From contig NZ_SJZG01000007.1 in the NCBI RefSeq assembly GCF_004959775.1, positions 62,001 to 126,000 on the forward strand: a stretch of DNA of 64,000 bases, written 5' to 3'. This stretch comes from Agromyces sp. H66 (lineage in GTDB: Bacteria; Actinomycetota; Actinomycetes; Actinomycetales; Microbacteriaceae). Positions within the stretch are counted from its first letter, which is position 1, and each line of letters starts with the position of its first letter. The position numbers were made by a program, and so were the translations under genes. Of the stretch, positions 1-11,615 are shown in pieces. The notes beneath the pieces were generated by a model that was not told the origin of the DNA, searched no databases, and saw only the letters and a list, made by a program, of their open reading frames with translations.

Positions 1-74
1 AGGCGAAGTCCGTGGTCGACCGCTTCCTCGCCGACCTCGAGGCATCCGAGGCCACCGCCGGAGGGAAGAAGTAA
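1..74 (+). CDS. atpF: ATP synthase F0 subunit b, C-terminal fragment
   Basis: Only the last 23 codons are present; the reading frame begins at base 3 and stops with TAA at 72-74. The visible tail contains SVVDRFLADLE, which matches the end of the b subunit peripheral stalk helix in actinobacteria, followed by a short charged tail ending GGKK. The gene directly downstream is the delta subunit, to which the C-terminus of b binds, and the order b-delta-alpha-gamma-beta-epsilon is the standard one. The rest of the gene lies upstream of the window. Confidence 0.85.
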   Translation, partial: AKSVVDRFLADLEASEATAGGKK

Positions 75-77
75 TCC

Positions 78-872
78 ATGGGTAGCGCTACGAGAGAGGC
101 CCTGGCCCGGGCCCGGGCGGCGCTCGCGTCGCTCGGCAGTGCCGCACTGCCGGTTGCCGAGGACCTCCTCGCCGCGGGCCGCGTCATCGGGGCGACGTCG
201 CAGTTGCGCACCGCCCTCACCGACAACGAGGCGGATGCCGCACAGAAGCGCGCACTCGTCGAGACGGTCTTCGGCGGCAGGATCTCGGCCGATGCGGCGT
301 CGCTGCTGGTCAGCGTCGCCTCCGGTCGTTGGTCGAGCCCGTCCGACTTCCTCGCCGGGCTCGAGGAGCTCGGGTTCCGCCTGGCCGCCGATGCCGCCGG
401 GAAGGGCGTCGACATCGACGCCGAGCTCTTCTCCTTCGAGCGCACGGTGGCCGCCGATTCCGAGCTCGAACTCGCGCTGGGTTCGAAGCTCGGTTCGCCG
501 GCCGCGAAGGCCGCCGTCGTCGACCGTCTGCTCACCGGCAAGGCCTCGCCCGCCACGGTCGTGATCGTGCGGCACCTCGTGCTGGATCCCCGCGGACGCC
601 GCATCGGCGAGATGCTTCGCACGGCGGCATCCATCGTCGCCGACCAGCGAGGCTTCGACGTCGCCACGGTCACGACGGCGGTGCCGCTCACCGACGCCCA
701 GCTCTCGCGCCTCGAGCAGAGCCTCTCGGCGCAGGCCGGTCGACGCATCCGATTCGACACCATCGTCGATCCCGCCATGCTCGGCGGGGTTCGCGTGCAG
801 ATCGGCGACGACGTCATCGACGGCTCCGTCGCCAGCCGCCTCAGCTCGCTGAGGCAGAAGCTTGCCGGCTGA
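78..872 (+). CDS. atpH: ATP synthase F1 subunit delta
   Basis: This is the stalk subunit that joins the b dimer to the top of the F1 alpha/beta hexamer. The protein has 264 residues, longer than the about 177 of the E. coli subunit, as is usual in actinobacteria. The C-terminal part carries the conserved OSCP/delta signature: a TAVPLTDAQL stretch, then VDPAMLGGVRVQIGDDVIDGS close to the end. The ATG at 78 follows atpF by 3 bases and has a purine-rich ggaggg at 60-65. It is cotranscribed with its neighbours. Assignment is firm from sequence and position. Confidence 0.95.
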   Translation: MGSATREALARARAALASLGSAALPVAEDLLAAGRVIGATSQLRTALTDNEADAAQKRALVETVFGGRISADAASLLVSVASGRWSSPSDFLAGLEELGFRLAADAAGKGVDIDAELFSFERTVAADSELELALGSKLGSPAAKAAVVDRLLTGKASPATVVIVRHLVLDPRGRRIGEMLRTAASIVADQRGFDVATVTTAVPLTDAQLSRLEQSLSAQAGRRIRFDTIVDPAMLGGVRVQIGDDVIDGSVASRLSSLRQKLAG

Positions 873-918
873 CGCCGGACGAACACGACCGGCGTCCCTC
901 GCCGCGACACACCAGTAG

Positions 919-935
919 CTGTACAACCAGTACAG
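919..935 (+). other. Small hairpin in the atpH-atpA gap
   Basis: Perfect 6-bp inverted repeat CTGTAC-aacca-GTACAG, lying in the 90-base gap before atpA and ending about 33 bases before the chosen atpA start. It has no T-run, so it is not a convincing terminator; an mRNA stability or processing hairpin that adjusts subunit stoichiometry is a possible role. The stem is short enough that chance is not excluded. Confidence 0.35.
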
Positions 936-968
936 AAAAGGGCCTGGCCCGCAGAGAAGGAAATGGCA

Positions 969-2609
<1,641 letters not shown>

Positions 2610-2651
2610 GCGATTCGGCCGTCGATCGGACTCTAGGGATACAGGAGAGAC

Positions 2652-5029
<2,378 letters not shown>

Positions 5030-5031
5030 GC

Positions 5032-5292
5032 ATGGCCGCCCTCAACGTGAGCGTCGTCTCGGCCGACCGGGAAGTCTGGTCGGGCGAGGCGACCATGGTG
5101 GTGGCACGCACCGTCGAAGGCGAGATCGGCATCCTGCCCGGTCACGAGCCGATGCTCGCGATCCTCGCCGGCGGCGAGGTGCGCGTCACGCTGACCGGCG
5201 GTGAGAAGATCACGGCCAGCGCCGAAGATGGGTTCCTGTCCGTGCATGCCGACGCGGTGCAGGTGGTCGCCTCCCGCGCCGAACTCGCCTGA
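5032..5292 (+). CDS. atpC: ATP synthase F1 subunit epsilon, short form
   Basis: This rotor subunit couples gamma to the c-ring. The 86 residues cover only the N-terminal beta-sandwich (LNVSVVSADREVWSGEA, then GHEPMLAILAGGEVRV). The C-terminal two-helix domain that can insert into F1 and inhibit ATP hydrolysis in E. coli (about 139 residues) is absent. It starts 2 bases after the atpD stop, indicating translational coupling. It ends in a clear stop followed by a ribosome site for the next gene, so the shortness is not a window artefact. Confidence 0.93.
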   Translation: MAALNVSVVSADREVWSGEATMVVARTVEGEIGILPGHEPMLAILAGGEVRVTLTGGEKITASAEDGFLSVHADAVQVVASRAELA

Positions 5293-5302
5293 GGAGGTCG
5301 GG

Positions 5303-5875
5303 ATGCCGGGGGAGCAGCCGATCGACCGCCAATTCGGTGACCTGAGCGTCACCCAACTCGTCGTCATGGCGGGGCTGCCGGGTGCGGGCAAGTCGACGAT
5401 CGCGGAGATCGTCGGCGCCCGCCTCGGTGCCACCGTCGTGTCGGTCGATCCCATCGAGTCGGCGATCCTGCGCGCCGGGATCGACGCCGACCAGCCGACC
5501 GGCCTCGCGGCGTACCTCGTCGCCGAGCAGATCGCGGAGAAGGAGCTGGAGTCCGGTCGCACCGTGATCGTCGACGCCGTGAACGCGGCGGAGGCGGCTC
5601 GCCTGCAGTGGCGCGACCTCGCCGAGCGCACCGAGGTGCGCCTGCGGGTCATCGAGGTCGTCTGCTCCGACGAGGGCCTGCATCGCGAACGGCTCGAGAA
5701 GCGGGAGCGCAACCTGCCGCACCTCGACGAGACCACCTGGCGCGCCGTGGAGCAGAGTCTCGAGGGCTACGCCGCGTGGACGGGACCAAGCGCGGCGCTG
5801 CCGCGCGTGACGATCGACAGCATCGAATCCCTGGGCTCGAACGTCGACGCCGCGCTCGCGTTCATCGCCTCGTAG
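5303..5875 (+). CDS. P-loop AAA-type kinase, zeta-toxin-like fold
   Basis: 190 residues from the ATG at 5303, preceded by gaggaggtcgg (5291-5301); an earlier in-frame start inside atpC has no ribosome site. Walker A GLPGAGKS is at residues 24-31. VSVDPIESAIL and a TVIVDAVNA segment after the P-loop fit small-molecule kinases of the AAA_33 class. A C-terminal arginine-rich lid (RERLEKRERN) would close over ATP. The phosphorylated substrate cannot be told from sequence. It sits 10 bases after atpC and abuts yaaA without a gap, so it is probably read from the same message. Confidence 0.75.
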   Translation: MPGEQPIDRQFGDLSVTQLVVMAGLPGAGKSTIAEIVGARLGATVVSVDPIESAILRAGIDADQPTGLAAYLVAEQIAEKELESGRTVIVDAVNAAEAARLQWRDLAERTEVRLRVIEVVCSDEGLHRERLEKRERNLPHLDETTWRAVEQSLEGYAAWTGPSAALPRVTIDSIESLGSNVDAALAFIAS

Positions 5876-6631
5876 ATGCTCGTCCTGCTGCCGCCGTCGG
5901 AGACCAAGCGCGACGGCGGCGAGGGTCCGCCGCTCGACACGGCGACGCTCGCGTTCCCGGAGCTCACCGGGCTCCGGGAGGAGCTCGTCGAGCGCGTCGT
6001 GGGGCTCGCCGCCGACCCTGAGGCGATGATGCGGGCGCTGAGGCTCGGACCGCGTCTCGCCTCCGAGGTCGATCGGAACGGCGCTCTCCGAGCGTCGCCG
6101 ACCATGCCCGCGATCGACCGGTACACGGGGGTGCTGTTCGACGCGCTCGAGGCCGGCACCCTCGACGGGCCGGCGCGCTCGTTCGCTGCCGAGACGGTGG
6201 TGGTGCACTCGGCCCTGTTCGGCCTCGTCGGCGCGCTCGACGCGATTCCGGCGTACCGGCTTTCGCACGACTCGCGTCTGCCGGGGCCGACCCTGCGCCG
6301 GTACTGGCGAGCCGCGATCGCCGAGCGGCTCGCCGCACACGAGGGTGTGATCGTCGACCTGCGTTCGGAGGGCTACGTCGAGCTGGGACCCGCCCCCGTC
6401 CGTGGGGGCTGCGCGTTCGTCCGGGTCGTGGCCGAGGACGCCAATGGGCGCCGGCGTGCGCTGAACCACTTCAACAAGCAGGCGAAGGGTCGCTTCACGC
6501 GCGCCCTGCTCGAGTCGCGACCCGACATCGCATCGCTCGGCGACCTCGTCGACTGGGCCACCACAGCGGGTTTCACGCTCGAACTCCGGTCGTCGGATGA
6601 CGCGCCCCACGAGCTCGAGCTCGTCGCCTGA
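5876..6631 (+). CDS. yaaA: Peroxide stress protein YaaA (DUF328 family)
   Basis: 251 residues, of the family whose E. coli member lowers intracellular iron and binds DNA during peroxide stress. It begins MLVLLPPSETK, the family's PPSETK signature at residues 6-11. It also has SALFGLVGALDAIPAYRLS in the middle and NHFNKQAKGRFTRAL near the end, all family hallmarks. The start ATG is immediately after the stop of the upstream kinase (TAGATG), indicating coupling. Full length; assignment firm at family level. Confidence 0.88.
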   Translation: MLVLLPPSETKRDGGEGPPLDTATLAFPELTGLREELVERVVGLAADPEAMMRALRLGPRLASEVDRNGALRASPTMPAIDRYTGVLFDALEAGTLDGPARSFAAETVVVHSALFGLVGALDAIPAYRLSHDSRLPGPTLRRYWRAAIAERLAAHEGVIVDLRSEGYVELGPAPVRGGCAFVRVVAEDANGRRRALNHFNKQAKGRFTRALLESRPDIASLGDLVDWATTAGFTLELRSSDDAPHELELVA

Positions 6632-6653
6632 GCGCCTCGAGCGCGCCGCTCGG

Positions 6654-7262
6654 TCAGGCCCCGGGGACTGCGGTGGCCGCTCGCGCCCGATGGCAACCGG
6701 CGAGGTGGTCGTCGACCATGCCCGCAGCCTGCATGAGCGCATACATGGTGGTCGGTCCGACGAAGCGGAACCCGCGCTTGCGAAGCTCCCTGCTCATGGC
6801 CGTCGACTCGGGCGTCACCGCGGGCACCTCCGCGAAGGAGCCGGGTGACGATGCGCGCGGCGCCGGGGCGAAGCTCCACAGGAGCTCGGCGAGTGGCACG
6901 TCGAGCGCGAGGGTCGCGCGTGCGTTCTGGATGGTCGCCTCGATCTTGCCGCGGTGCCGGATGATGCGCGCGTCGCCGAGGAGGCGCTCGACGTCGGCCT
7001 CGGTCATGGCGGCGACGCGATGGGCGTCGAACCCGTGGAAGGCCTCGCGGAACGCGGGGCGGCGGCGCAGGATCGTGATCCACGACAGCCCGGCCTGGAA
7101 TCCCTCGAGGCAGACCTTCTCGAACAGGCGCACGGGATCGTGCTGCGGCGTGCCCCATTCCTCGTCGTGATAGCGGCGGTACTCGGGGTCGCTCGCTCCC
7201 CAGGCGCAACGGACGAGTCCGTCGTCGCCCTCGACCAGCTCGGCGCGCGGGACCACGCTCAC
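6654..7262 (-). CDS. tag: DNA-3-methyladenine glycosylase I
   Basis: This base-excision enzyme removes 3-methyladenine from alkylated DNA. Choosing the GTG at 7262 gives 202 residues and a 4-base GTGA overlap with ogt. The zinc ligands of the family are visible: Cys19 (VRCAWG), His32 (YHDEEWG) and the C-terminal DDHLAGC His/Cys pair. The substrate-pocket motif LEGFQAGLSW and the helix-hairpin-helix region are intact. Its coupling with ogt makes a two-gene alkylation-repair operon. The neighbour yaaA converges on it. Confidence 0.92.
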   Translation of the reverse strand: MSVVPRAELVEGDDGLVRCAWGASDPEYRRYHDEEWGTPQHDPVRLFEKVCLEGFQAGLSWITILRRRPAFREAFHGFDAHRVAAMTEADVERLLGDARIIRHRGKIEATIQNARATLALDVPLAELLWSFAPAPRASSPGSFAEVPAVTPESTAMSRELRKRGFRFVGPTTMYALMQAAGMVDDHLAGCHRARAATAVPGA

Positions 7263-7750
7263 GCGGCGAAGCCGATGCGCTCGTGACCGAGGAGCCAGAG
7301 CTTCGTCGGGACGCCCTCGCCGCCCGAGTACCCGGTGATGCGCCCGTCGGACGCGAGCACCCGATGGCAGCCGACGATGATGGGTACCGGGTTGGCACCG
7401 ACCGCGCCGCCGATGGCCCGAGCGGAGCCGGGCCTGCCGACCGCGGCCGCGAGCGCGCCGTACGAGGTGGCCTCGCCCCAGCCGAGCCGCTCGAGCTCGG
7501 CCCACACCGCCTGCTGGAACGGGGTGCCGACGAGCCGCACGGGAACGTCGAACTCGGTGCGGGAGCCGGCGAAGTACTCGACGAGCTGCTCGCGGGCGGC
7601 GTCGAGGACGTCGTTCGAGCGTTCGGGCCGGCCGTCGTGGGGGAGGGCGCCGTCGCGCTCGATGTTGAGTGCCGTGACGGCGACGTCGTCGCCGACGAGC
7701 TCGACGCGCCCGATGGGGCTGTCGAGGCGGGTGAGGTACACGCTGGTCAT
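7259..7750 (-). CDS. ogt: Methylated-DNA--protein-cysteine methyltransferase
   Basis: This suicide repair enzyme takes the alkyl group from O6-methylguanine onto a cysteine. 163 residues. The active-site segment reads PIIVGCHRV with the acceptor Cys at 128, so the usual proline before the Cys (PCHRV) is a glycine here. The rest of the site (SYGALAAAVGRPGSARAIGGA, then NP at 120-121) is standard. The start is a leaderless-type ATG with TACCCT 6 bases upstream. It is the first gene of the ogt-tag pair, divergent from the aldo/keto reductase gene. Confidence 0.92.
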   Translation of the reverse strand: MTSVYLTRLDSPIGRVELVGDDVAVTALNIERDGALPHDGRPERSNDVLDAAREQLVEYFAGSRTEFDVPVRLVGTPFQQAVWAELERLGWGEATSYGALAAAVGRPGSARAIGGAVGANPVPIIVGCHRVLASDGRITGYSGGEGVPTKLWLLGHERIGFAA

Positions 7751-7756
7751 GGTTCG

Positions 7757-7762
7757 AGGGTA
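7757..7762 (-). promoter_or_regulatory. -10 box of ogt, leaderless type
   Basis: TACCCT on the minus strand, with exactly 6 bases between it and the ogt ATG at 7750. The transcript would start at or within a base or two of the start codon. The spacing matches eight other genes in this window. Confidence 0.55.
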
Positions 7763-7878
7763 GCCGCGGCATCCGACATCGACTCGCGGGAATCGGACAT
7801 CGCGGAACGCTCGCCGGAACGCCGCCTGTCGAGGACGAGTCGGGTCGCCGGGCGCCGCGCGGAAGGGCCGGGCCCGCG

Positions 7879-7884
7879 TAGGCT
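7879..7884 (+). promoter_or_regulatory. -10 box of aldo/keto reductase gene, leaderless type
   Basis: TAGGCT followed by 6 bases and the ATG at 7891. There is no ribosome site, supporting leaderless translation. It shares the 140-base divergent region with the ogt promoter. Confidence 0.55.
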
Positions 7885-7890
7885 GGGCGG

Positions 7891-8859
7891 ATGACCGGAC
7901 TCGACTACCGTCCCCTCGGCCGTTCCGGACTCCGCGTGTCGTCGGTGGGCCTCGGCGGCAACAACTTCGGTCGCCCGGGCACCGCCACCGAGACCCAGGA
8001 GGGCACCGACGCGGTCGTCGCCGCCGCGCTCGACGCGGGCGTCACCCTCATCGACACGGCCGACGTGTACGGTCGCGAATACGGGCTGAGCGAGACCCTG
8101 CTCGGCAACGCGCTGCGCGGCCGCCGCGACGAGGTCGTCATCGCGACGAAGTTCGGGCACTCGAGCATCCGGTCGCCGCTGCCCTCGTGGGGCGCCGGCG
8201 GATCGCGACGGTACATCCGGCTCGCGGTCGAGGGTTCGCTGCGCCGCCTGCAGACCGACTGGATCGACCTCTACCAGTTGCACACCCCCGATCCCGGCAC
8301 GCCCGTCGACGAGACGCTCGCCGCGCTCGACGACCTCGTGCGCGAGGGCAAGGTGCGCTACATCGGGCACTCCAACCTGTCGGGGTGGCAGCTCGCCGAG
8401 GCGGAGCTCCTCGCCCGCGAGCTCGGGACGGCACGCTTCGTCTCGGCGCAGAACGAGTACAGCCTGCTGTCCCGCGGTGCGGAGGCCGAGGTACTGCCGG
8501 CCGCGAGGCACTTCGGCGTCGGGTTCCTGCCCTTCTTCCCGTTGCAGAACGGCCTGCTCACCGGCAAGTTCCGTCGCGACGAGCGACCGGCCGACACCCG
8601 GATCATGCGGCAGCGGTCGTACCTGGTCGAGCAGGCGCCGTGGGACGAGCTCGACCGCTATCGCGCGTTCGCGGAGGAGCGCGGCCTCACGATGCTGGAG
8701 GCCACCTTCGGGTGGATGCTCGCCCAGCCCGCCCTGGCGAGCGTCATCGCCGGGGCCACGAAGCCCGAGCAGATCCGGCAGAACGCGGCCGCCGGCTCGG
8801 CCTGGCGTCCGACCGCCGCCGAGGTGGCCGAGGTCTCCGAGATCTTCGCCGATCGCTGA
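7891..8859 (+). CDS. Aldo/keto reductase
   Basis: 322-residue NADPH-dependent oxidoreductase with a TIM-barrel fold. The catalytic tetrad is visible: Asp55 and Tyr60 in LIDTADVYG, Lys87 in ATKFGH and His131 in DLYQLHT. The C-terminal NADP-binding region LASVIAGATKPEQIRQN is also present. It resembles the Tas/YajO-like or voltage-gated potassium channel beta-like subfamily, but the physiological carbonyl substrate cannot be inferred. It is a single gene with its own promoter; nothing nearby points to a pathway. Confidence 0.88.
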   Translation: MTGLDYRPLGRSGLRVSSVGLGGNNFGRPGTATETQEGTDAVVAAALDAGVTLIDTADVYGREYGLSETLLGNALRGRRDEVVIATKFGHSSIRSPLPSWGAGGSRRYIRLAVEGSLRRLQTDWIDLYQLHTPDPGTPVDETLAALDDLVREGKVRYIGHSNLSGWQLAEAELLARELGTARFVSAQNEYSLLSRGAEAEVLPAARHFGVGFLPFFPLQNGLLTGKFRRDERPADTRIMRQRSYLVEQAPWDELDRYRAFAEERGLTMLEATFGWMLAQPALASVIAGATKPEQIRQNAAAGSAWRPTAAEVAEVSEIFADR

Positions 8860-8938
8860 CTCGTCCTCGACAACGACGAACCTCGTCGCTGCGACCCCGC
8901 GCGCGCCCGTGACGGCTCGGTGACGGATGCCGCGGCCG

Positions 8939-8944
8939 CACGCT
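8939..8944 (+). promoter_or_regulatory. -10-like box of DUF4192 gene, leaderless type
   Basis: CACGCT followed by 6 bases and the ATG at 8951. The first base departs from the TANNNT pattern, so this is weaker than the other examples. Confidence 0.35.
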
Positions 8945-8950
8945 GGCGGC

Positions 8951-10177
8951 ATGACCACCATCATCCGCGCCGACGCGGCGCACGACCTCCTGGCCCTCGT
9001 CCCGGCCCTCATCGGCCACGCACCGATGCGCTCACTCGTCTGCATCGCATTCCGCGGCAACCGCAGCGCGGGCGTGCTGCGCTACGACCTGCCCGGGCGG
9101 GCCCGCGACCGCGACGCGGTCGCCTCCGCCATGGTGGGCACCGTCTGCCGGATGCCCGGCGTGGACGCGATCGTCCCGATCGCCTACACGGAGGCCACCT
9201 TCGCCCGTCGGGGCGCCATGCCGGAGCGAGCGCTCCTCGAGCTCGTCGCCGCTCGCGCCGAGTCGGCGGGGTTCGTCGTGCGGGACGCGTTCTGCGTGGC
9301 GGGCGACGGATGGGGCTCGGTGCTCGATCCGCAGACGCCGGCGCAGGGGCATCCGCTCGAGATGATCACGTGCAGCCCGGCGGCCTCCGACGCCCGATGC
9401 GGGGTGCCCGATCCCGCCGGCGCCGCGGGTCTCGCGGCGCTGCCCGAGCCCGACGCCGACCTCGCCACGCGGGTGGCGGACCTGCTCGATGCCTGCGCCG
9501 CCGACGATCGGGTCGACGCCTTCGGTCGGCGCAGGCGCCCGCGCGACGTCGAACGGCTGCTGGACGGGCTCGGCGCGCTCACCGACCCCGTCGAACTGGT
9601 CGAGGCTCTGCTCGACGCGGATCCCGCCGACGTGGGCGCCGACCGGCTCGCCTGGCTCGTGCACCTCACGGGTCGCCCGGCGTTCCGCGACGCGATGATG
9701 CTGCAGTTCGCGTTCGGGCCGGCGATCGGCGCGATGGCGCTCGACGACGCCATGGACGCGAACGAGCGGGCGGCGGAGCACGGCGAGGACGTGGGCGAGC
9801 TCGTCGCCCGGGAGTGGTCGCAGCGCGGCGCCGAGACGGTCGCCGGGCTCCTCACCCGGCTGCTGCTCGGGGAGAGCTCGACGCGTCCCGAGCCCGATCG
9901 GATCGAACGTGCGATCGCGGTGCTCAGGCGTGCGCTCGCCCACGCCCCGGAGCGCCATCGCCCGGGCCCGCTCTGCGTGGCGGCGTGGCTGGCGTGGGCG
10001 CTGGGTAGGGGCTCGGCGGCGGGCGCCTTCGTCGAGCGGGCGCTCGAGATCGATCCCGCCCACACGATGTCGGGGCTCCTCCACGCCTACCTCGGCACCG
10101 GCGCCATCCCCGAGTGGGCGTTCGCCGACGGTGACGACGCCGGCGGCGCGTCCGCGGACGAGGTCAGTGACCCGTGA
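8951..10177 (+). CDS. DUF4192 domain protein
   Basis: 408 residues from the ATG at 8951 (MTTIIRADAAHDLLALVPALIGH). The N-terminal half matches the actinobacterial DUF4192 family through the LLALVPALIGHAPMRSLVCI opening and the following RYDLPGRARDRD. The C-terminal third is Ala/Glu-rich and helical, with a tetratricopeptide-like stretch (AWLAWALGRGSAAGAFVERAL). No catalytic motif, signal peptide or membrane segment is seen. The function of the family is unknown to me. Its last 14 bases overlap the 3' end of the convergent oxidase gene. Confidence 0.75.
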   Translation: MTTIIRADAAHDLLALVPALIGHAPMRSLVCIAFRGNRSAGVLRYDLPGRARDRDAVASAMVGTVCRMPGVDAIVPIAYTEATFARRGAMPERALLELVAARAESAGFVVRDAFCVAGDGWGSVLDPQTPAQGHPLEMITCSPAASDARCGVPDPAGAAGLAALPEPDADLATRVADLLDACAADDRVDAFGRRRRPRDVERLLDGLGALTDPVELVEALLDADPADVGADRLAWLVHLTGRPAFRDAMMLQFAFGPAIGAMALDDAMDANERAAEHGEDVGELVAREWSQRGAETVAGLLTRLLLGESSTRPEPDRIERAIAVLRRALAHAPERHRPGPLCVAAWLAWALGRGSAAGAFVERALEIDPAHTMSGLLHAYLGTGAIPEWAFADGDDAGGASADEVSDP

Positions 10178-11615
10178 GCGGGGCGATGAGGCGCGCCGCG
10201 ACCGACGGCCGGCCGGTCAGGTGCTCCTCGAGGTCTGCCAGCTGCATGCCGAGGATGCCGAGATTCGCCCCGGCGAAGCGCAGCGGCTCGGGCTCCCAGA
10301 GCGGCGAGCGGTGATTCGCCCACGGCAGTCGCGTGAGCGGCGTGTCCCGTTCGAGCACCAGGTCGGCGAGCGTGCGGCCGGCGAGGTTCGTCGTCGACAG
10401 CCCGTCGCCGACGTAGCCGCCCGCGAAGCCCACGCCGGTCCTCGGGTTGTAGCTCGCCGTCGCGTGCCAGTCGCGTGCGACGCCGAGCGGACCGCCCCAG
10501 CGGTGGGTGACGCGGGCGTCGCCCGCGGCGGGGAACAGGTCGCGCAGGGCGTGCTGCAGATGCTCGAACACGCCGTCGACGCGTTCGAACGCGGGGTCGA
10601 CCGCGCTGCCCCAGTGGTACCTGGCCCCGCGGCCCCCGAACGCGAAGCGGTTGTCGGCGGTGCGCTGGCCGTAGACGAGCAGGTGGCGGTAGTCGCTGAA
10701 CGTCTGGCCGTGATCGAGGCCGATCTCGTCCCACACCTCGTCGGCCAGCGGCTCGGTGGCGATCATGAGCGAGTAGAGCGGGAGGATGCGCCGGCGCACC
10801 CTCGGCAGTCGCGAGCCGTAGCCCTCGAGCGCGATGATGACGTGGCGCGCCGAGACGGTGCCCTCCCGGTCGCCGTCGACGCTTCGGAACCGCACGCGGC
10901 CGGCCGCCCAGTCGACGACCTCGGTGCGCTCGAAGACGTTCACGCCGAGCGACTCGACGACGTCCGCGAGACCGCGCACGAGTTTCGCCGGGTGCACGCG
11001 CGCACACGCCGGGTCGAACGTCGCCCCCGGATCGCCGTCGTCGGCCCCGGTCACGCCGAACCTCGCCGCGACCGTGCGTCCGTCCCAGTACTCGGGCCGG
11101 TCGACCTCGAACCGGCGCGCCTCGTCGACGTCGGCCCTGGCGCCGCGTCGCTGCACGTCGGTGCGGGCGAACACGACCGTGCCGCCCCGCTCGAAGTCGC
11201 AGTCGATGCCCTCGGCCTCGGCGACGCGGCCCACCTCGTCGACGGTGTCGACCATGGCGCGGCGCATCGCGACGGCGGCGTCGAAGCCGTGCTCGCGCTC
11301 GAGGGAGGCCGCCGAGCGCGGGAAGAGCGCCGAGCACCACCCGCCGTTCCGGCCCGATGCGCCGAACCCGGCGATCTCACGTTCGAGCACGGCGATCTTC
11401 AGCGACGGGTCGGCCTTCGCGAGCTCGTACGCCGTCCAGAGACCGGTCAGCCCACCGCCCACGATGCACACGTCGACGCGCGCGTCGGCCGTGAGCGGGT
11501 CCCGGGGCGCGAGGTCGTCGCGCCCCGAGACCACGAGGTCGTCGAGCCAGAAGCTCGCACGTCGGTACGAGGACTGCGAGGCATCGGTGGCGGTGGGCTG
11601 CCGCGGTCGCGCCAT
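10164..11615 (-). CDS. FAD-dependent amine oxidoreductase (DAO family, PuuB-like)
   Basis: 483 residues. The FAD dinucleotide-binding motif is VDVCIVGGGLTGLW at residues 48-60. It is followed by GFGASGRNGGWCS, a signature shared with gamma-glutamylputrescine oxidase and related DAO-family amine oxidases, and a C-terminal FAGGYVGDGLSTTN that closes the flavin site. The gene is coupled to the transaminase upstream by a one-base TGATG overlap. With the transaminase, Lrp regulator and gamma-aminobutyraldehyde dehydrogenase, the context suggests oxidation of putrescine or a related amine, but the exact substrate is inference. Confidence 0.8.
   Translation of the reverse strand: MARPRQPTATDASQSSYRRASFWLDDLVVSGRDDLAPRDPLTADARVDVCIVGGGLTGLWTAYELAKADPSLKIAVLEREIAGFGASGRNGGWCSALFPRSAASLEREHGFDAAVAMRRAMVDTVDEVGRVAEAEGIDCDFERGGTVVFARTDVQRRGARADVDEARRFEVDRPEYWDGRTVAARFGVTGADDGDPGATFDPACARVHPAKLVRGLADVVESLGVNVFERTEVVDWAAGRVRFRSVDGDREGTVSARHVIIALEGYGSRLPRVRRRILPLYSLMIATEPLADEVWDEIGLDHGQTFSDYRHLLVYGQRTADNRFAFGGRGARYHWGSAVDPAFERVDGVFEHLQHALRDLFPAAGDARVTHRWGGPLGVARDWHATASYNPRTGVGFAGGYVGDGLSTTNLAGRTLADLVLERDTPLTRLPWANHRSPLWEPEPLRFAGANLGILGMQLADLEEHLTGRPSVAARLIAPLTGH

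Noticed and set aside
963..965. First ATG as the atpA start
   Set aside because: It lies only one base after the ribosome site agaagga; the ATG at 969 has proper spacing and gives the conserved MAELSI start.
8874..8888. CGACGA-acc-TCGTCG as terminator of the aldo/keto reductase gene
   Set aside because: The stem is only 6 bp with a 3-base loop and no T-run; in such GC-rich DNA this is likely chance.
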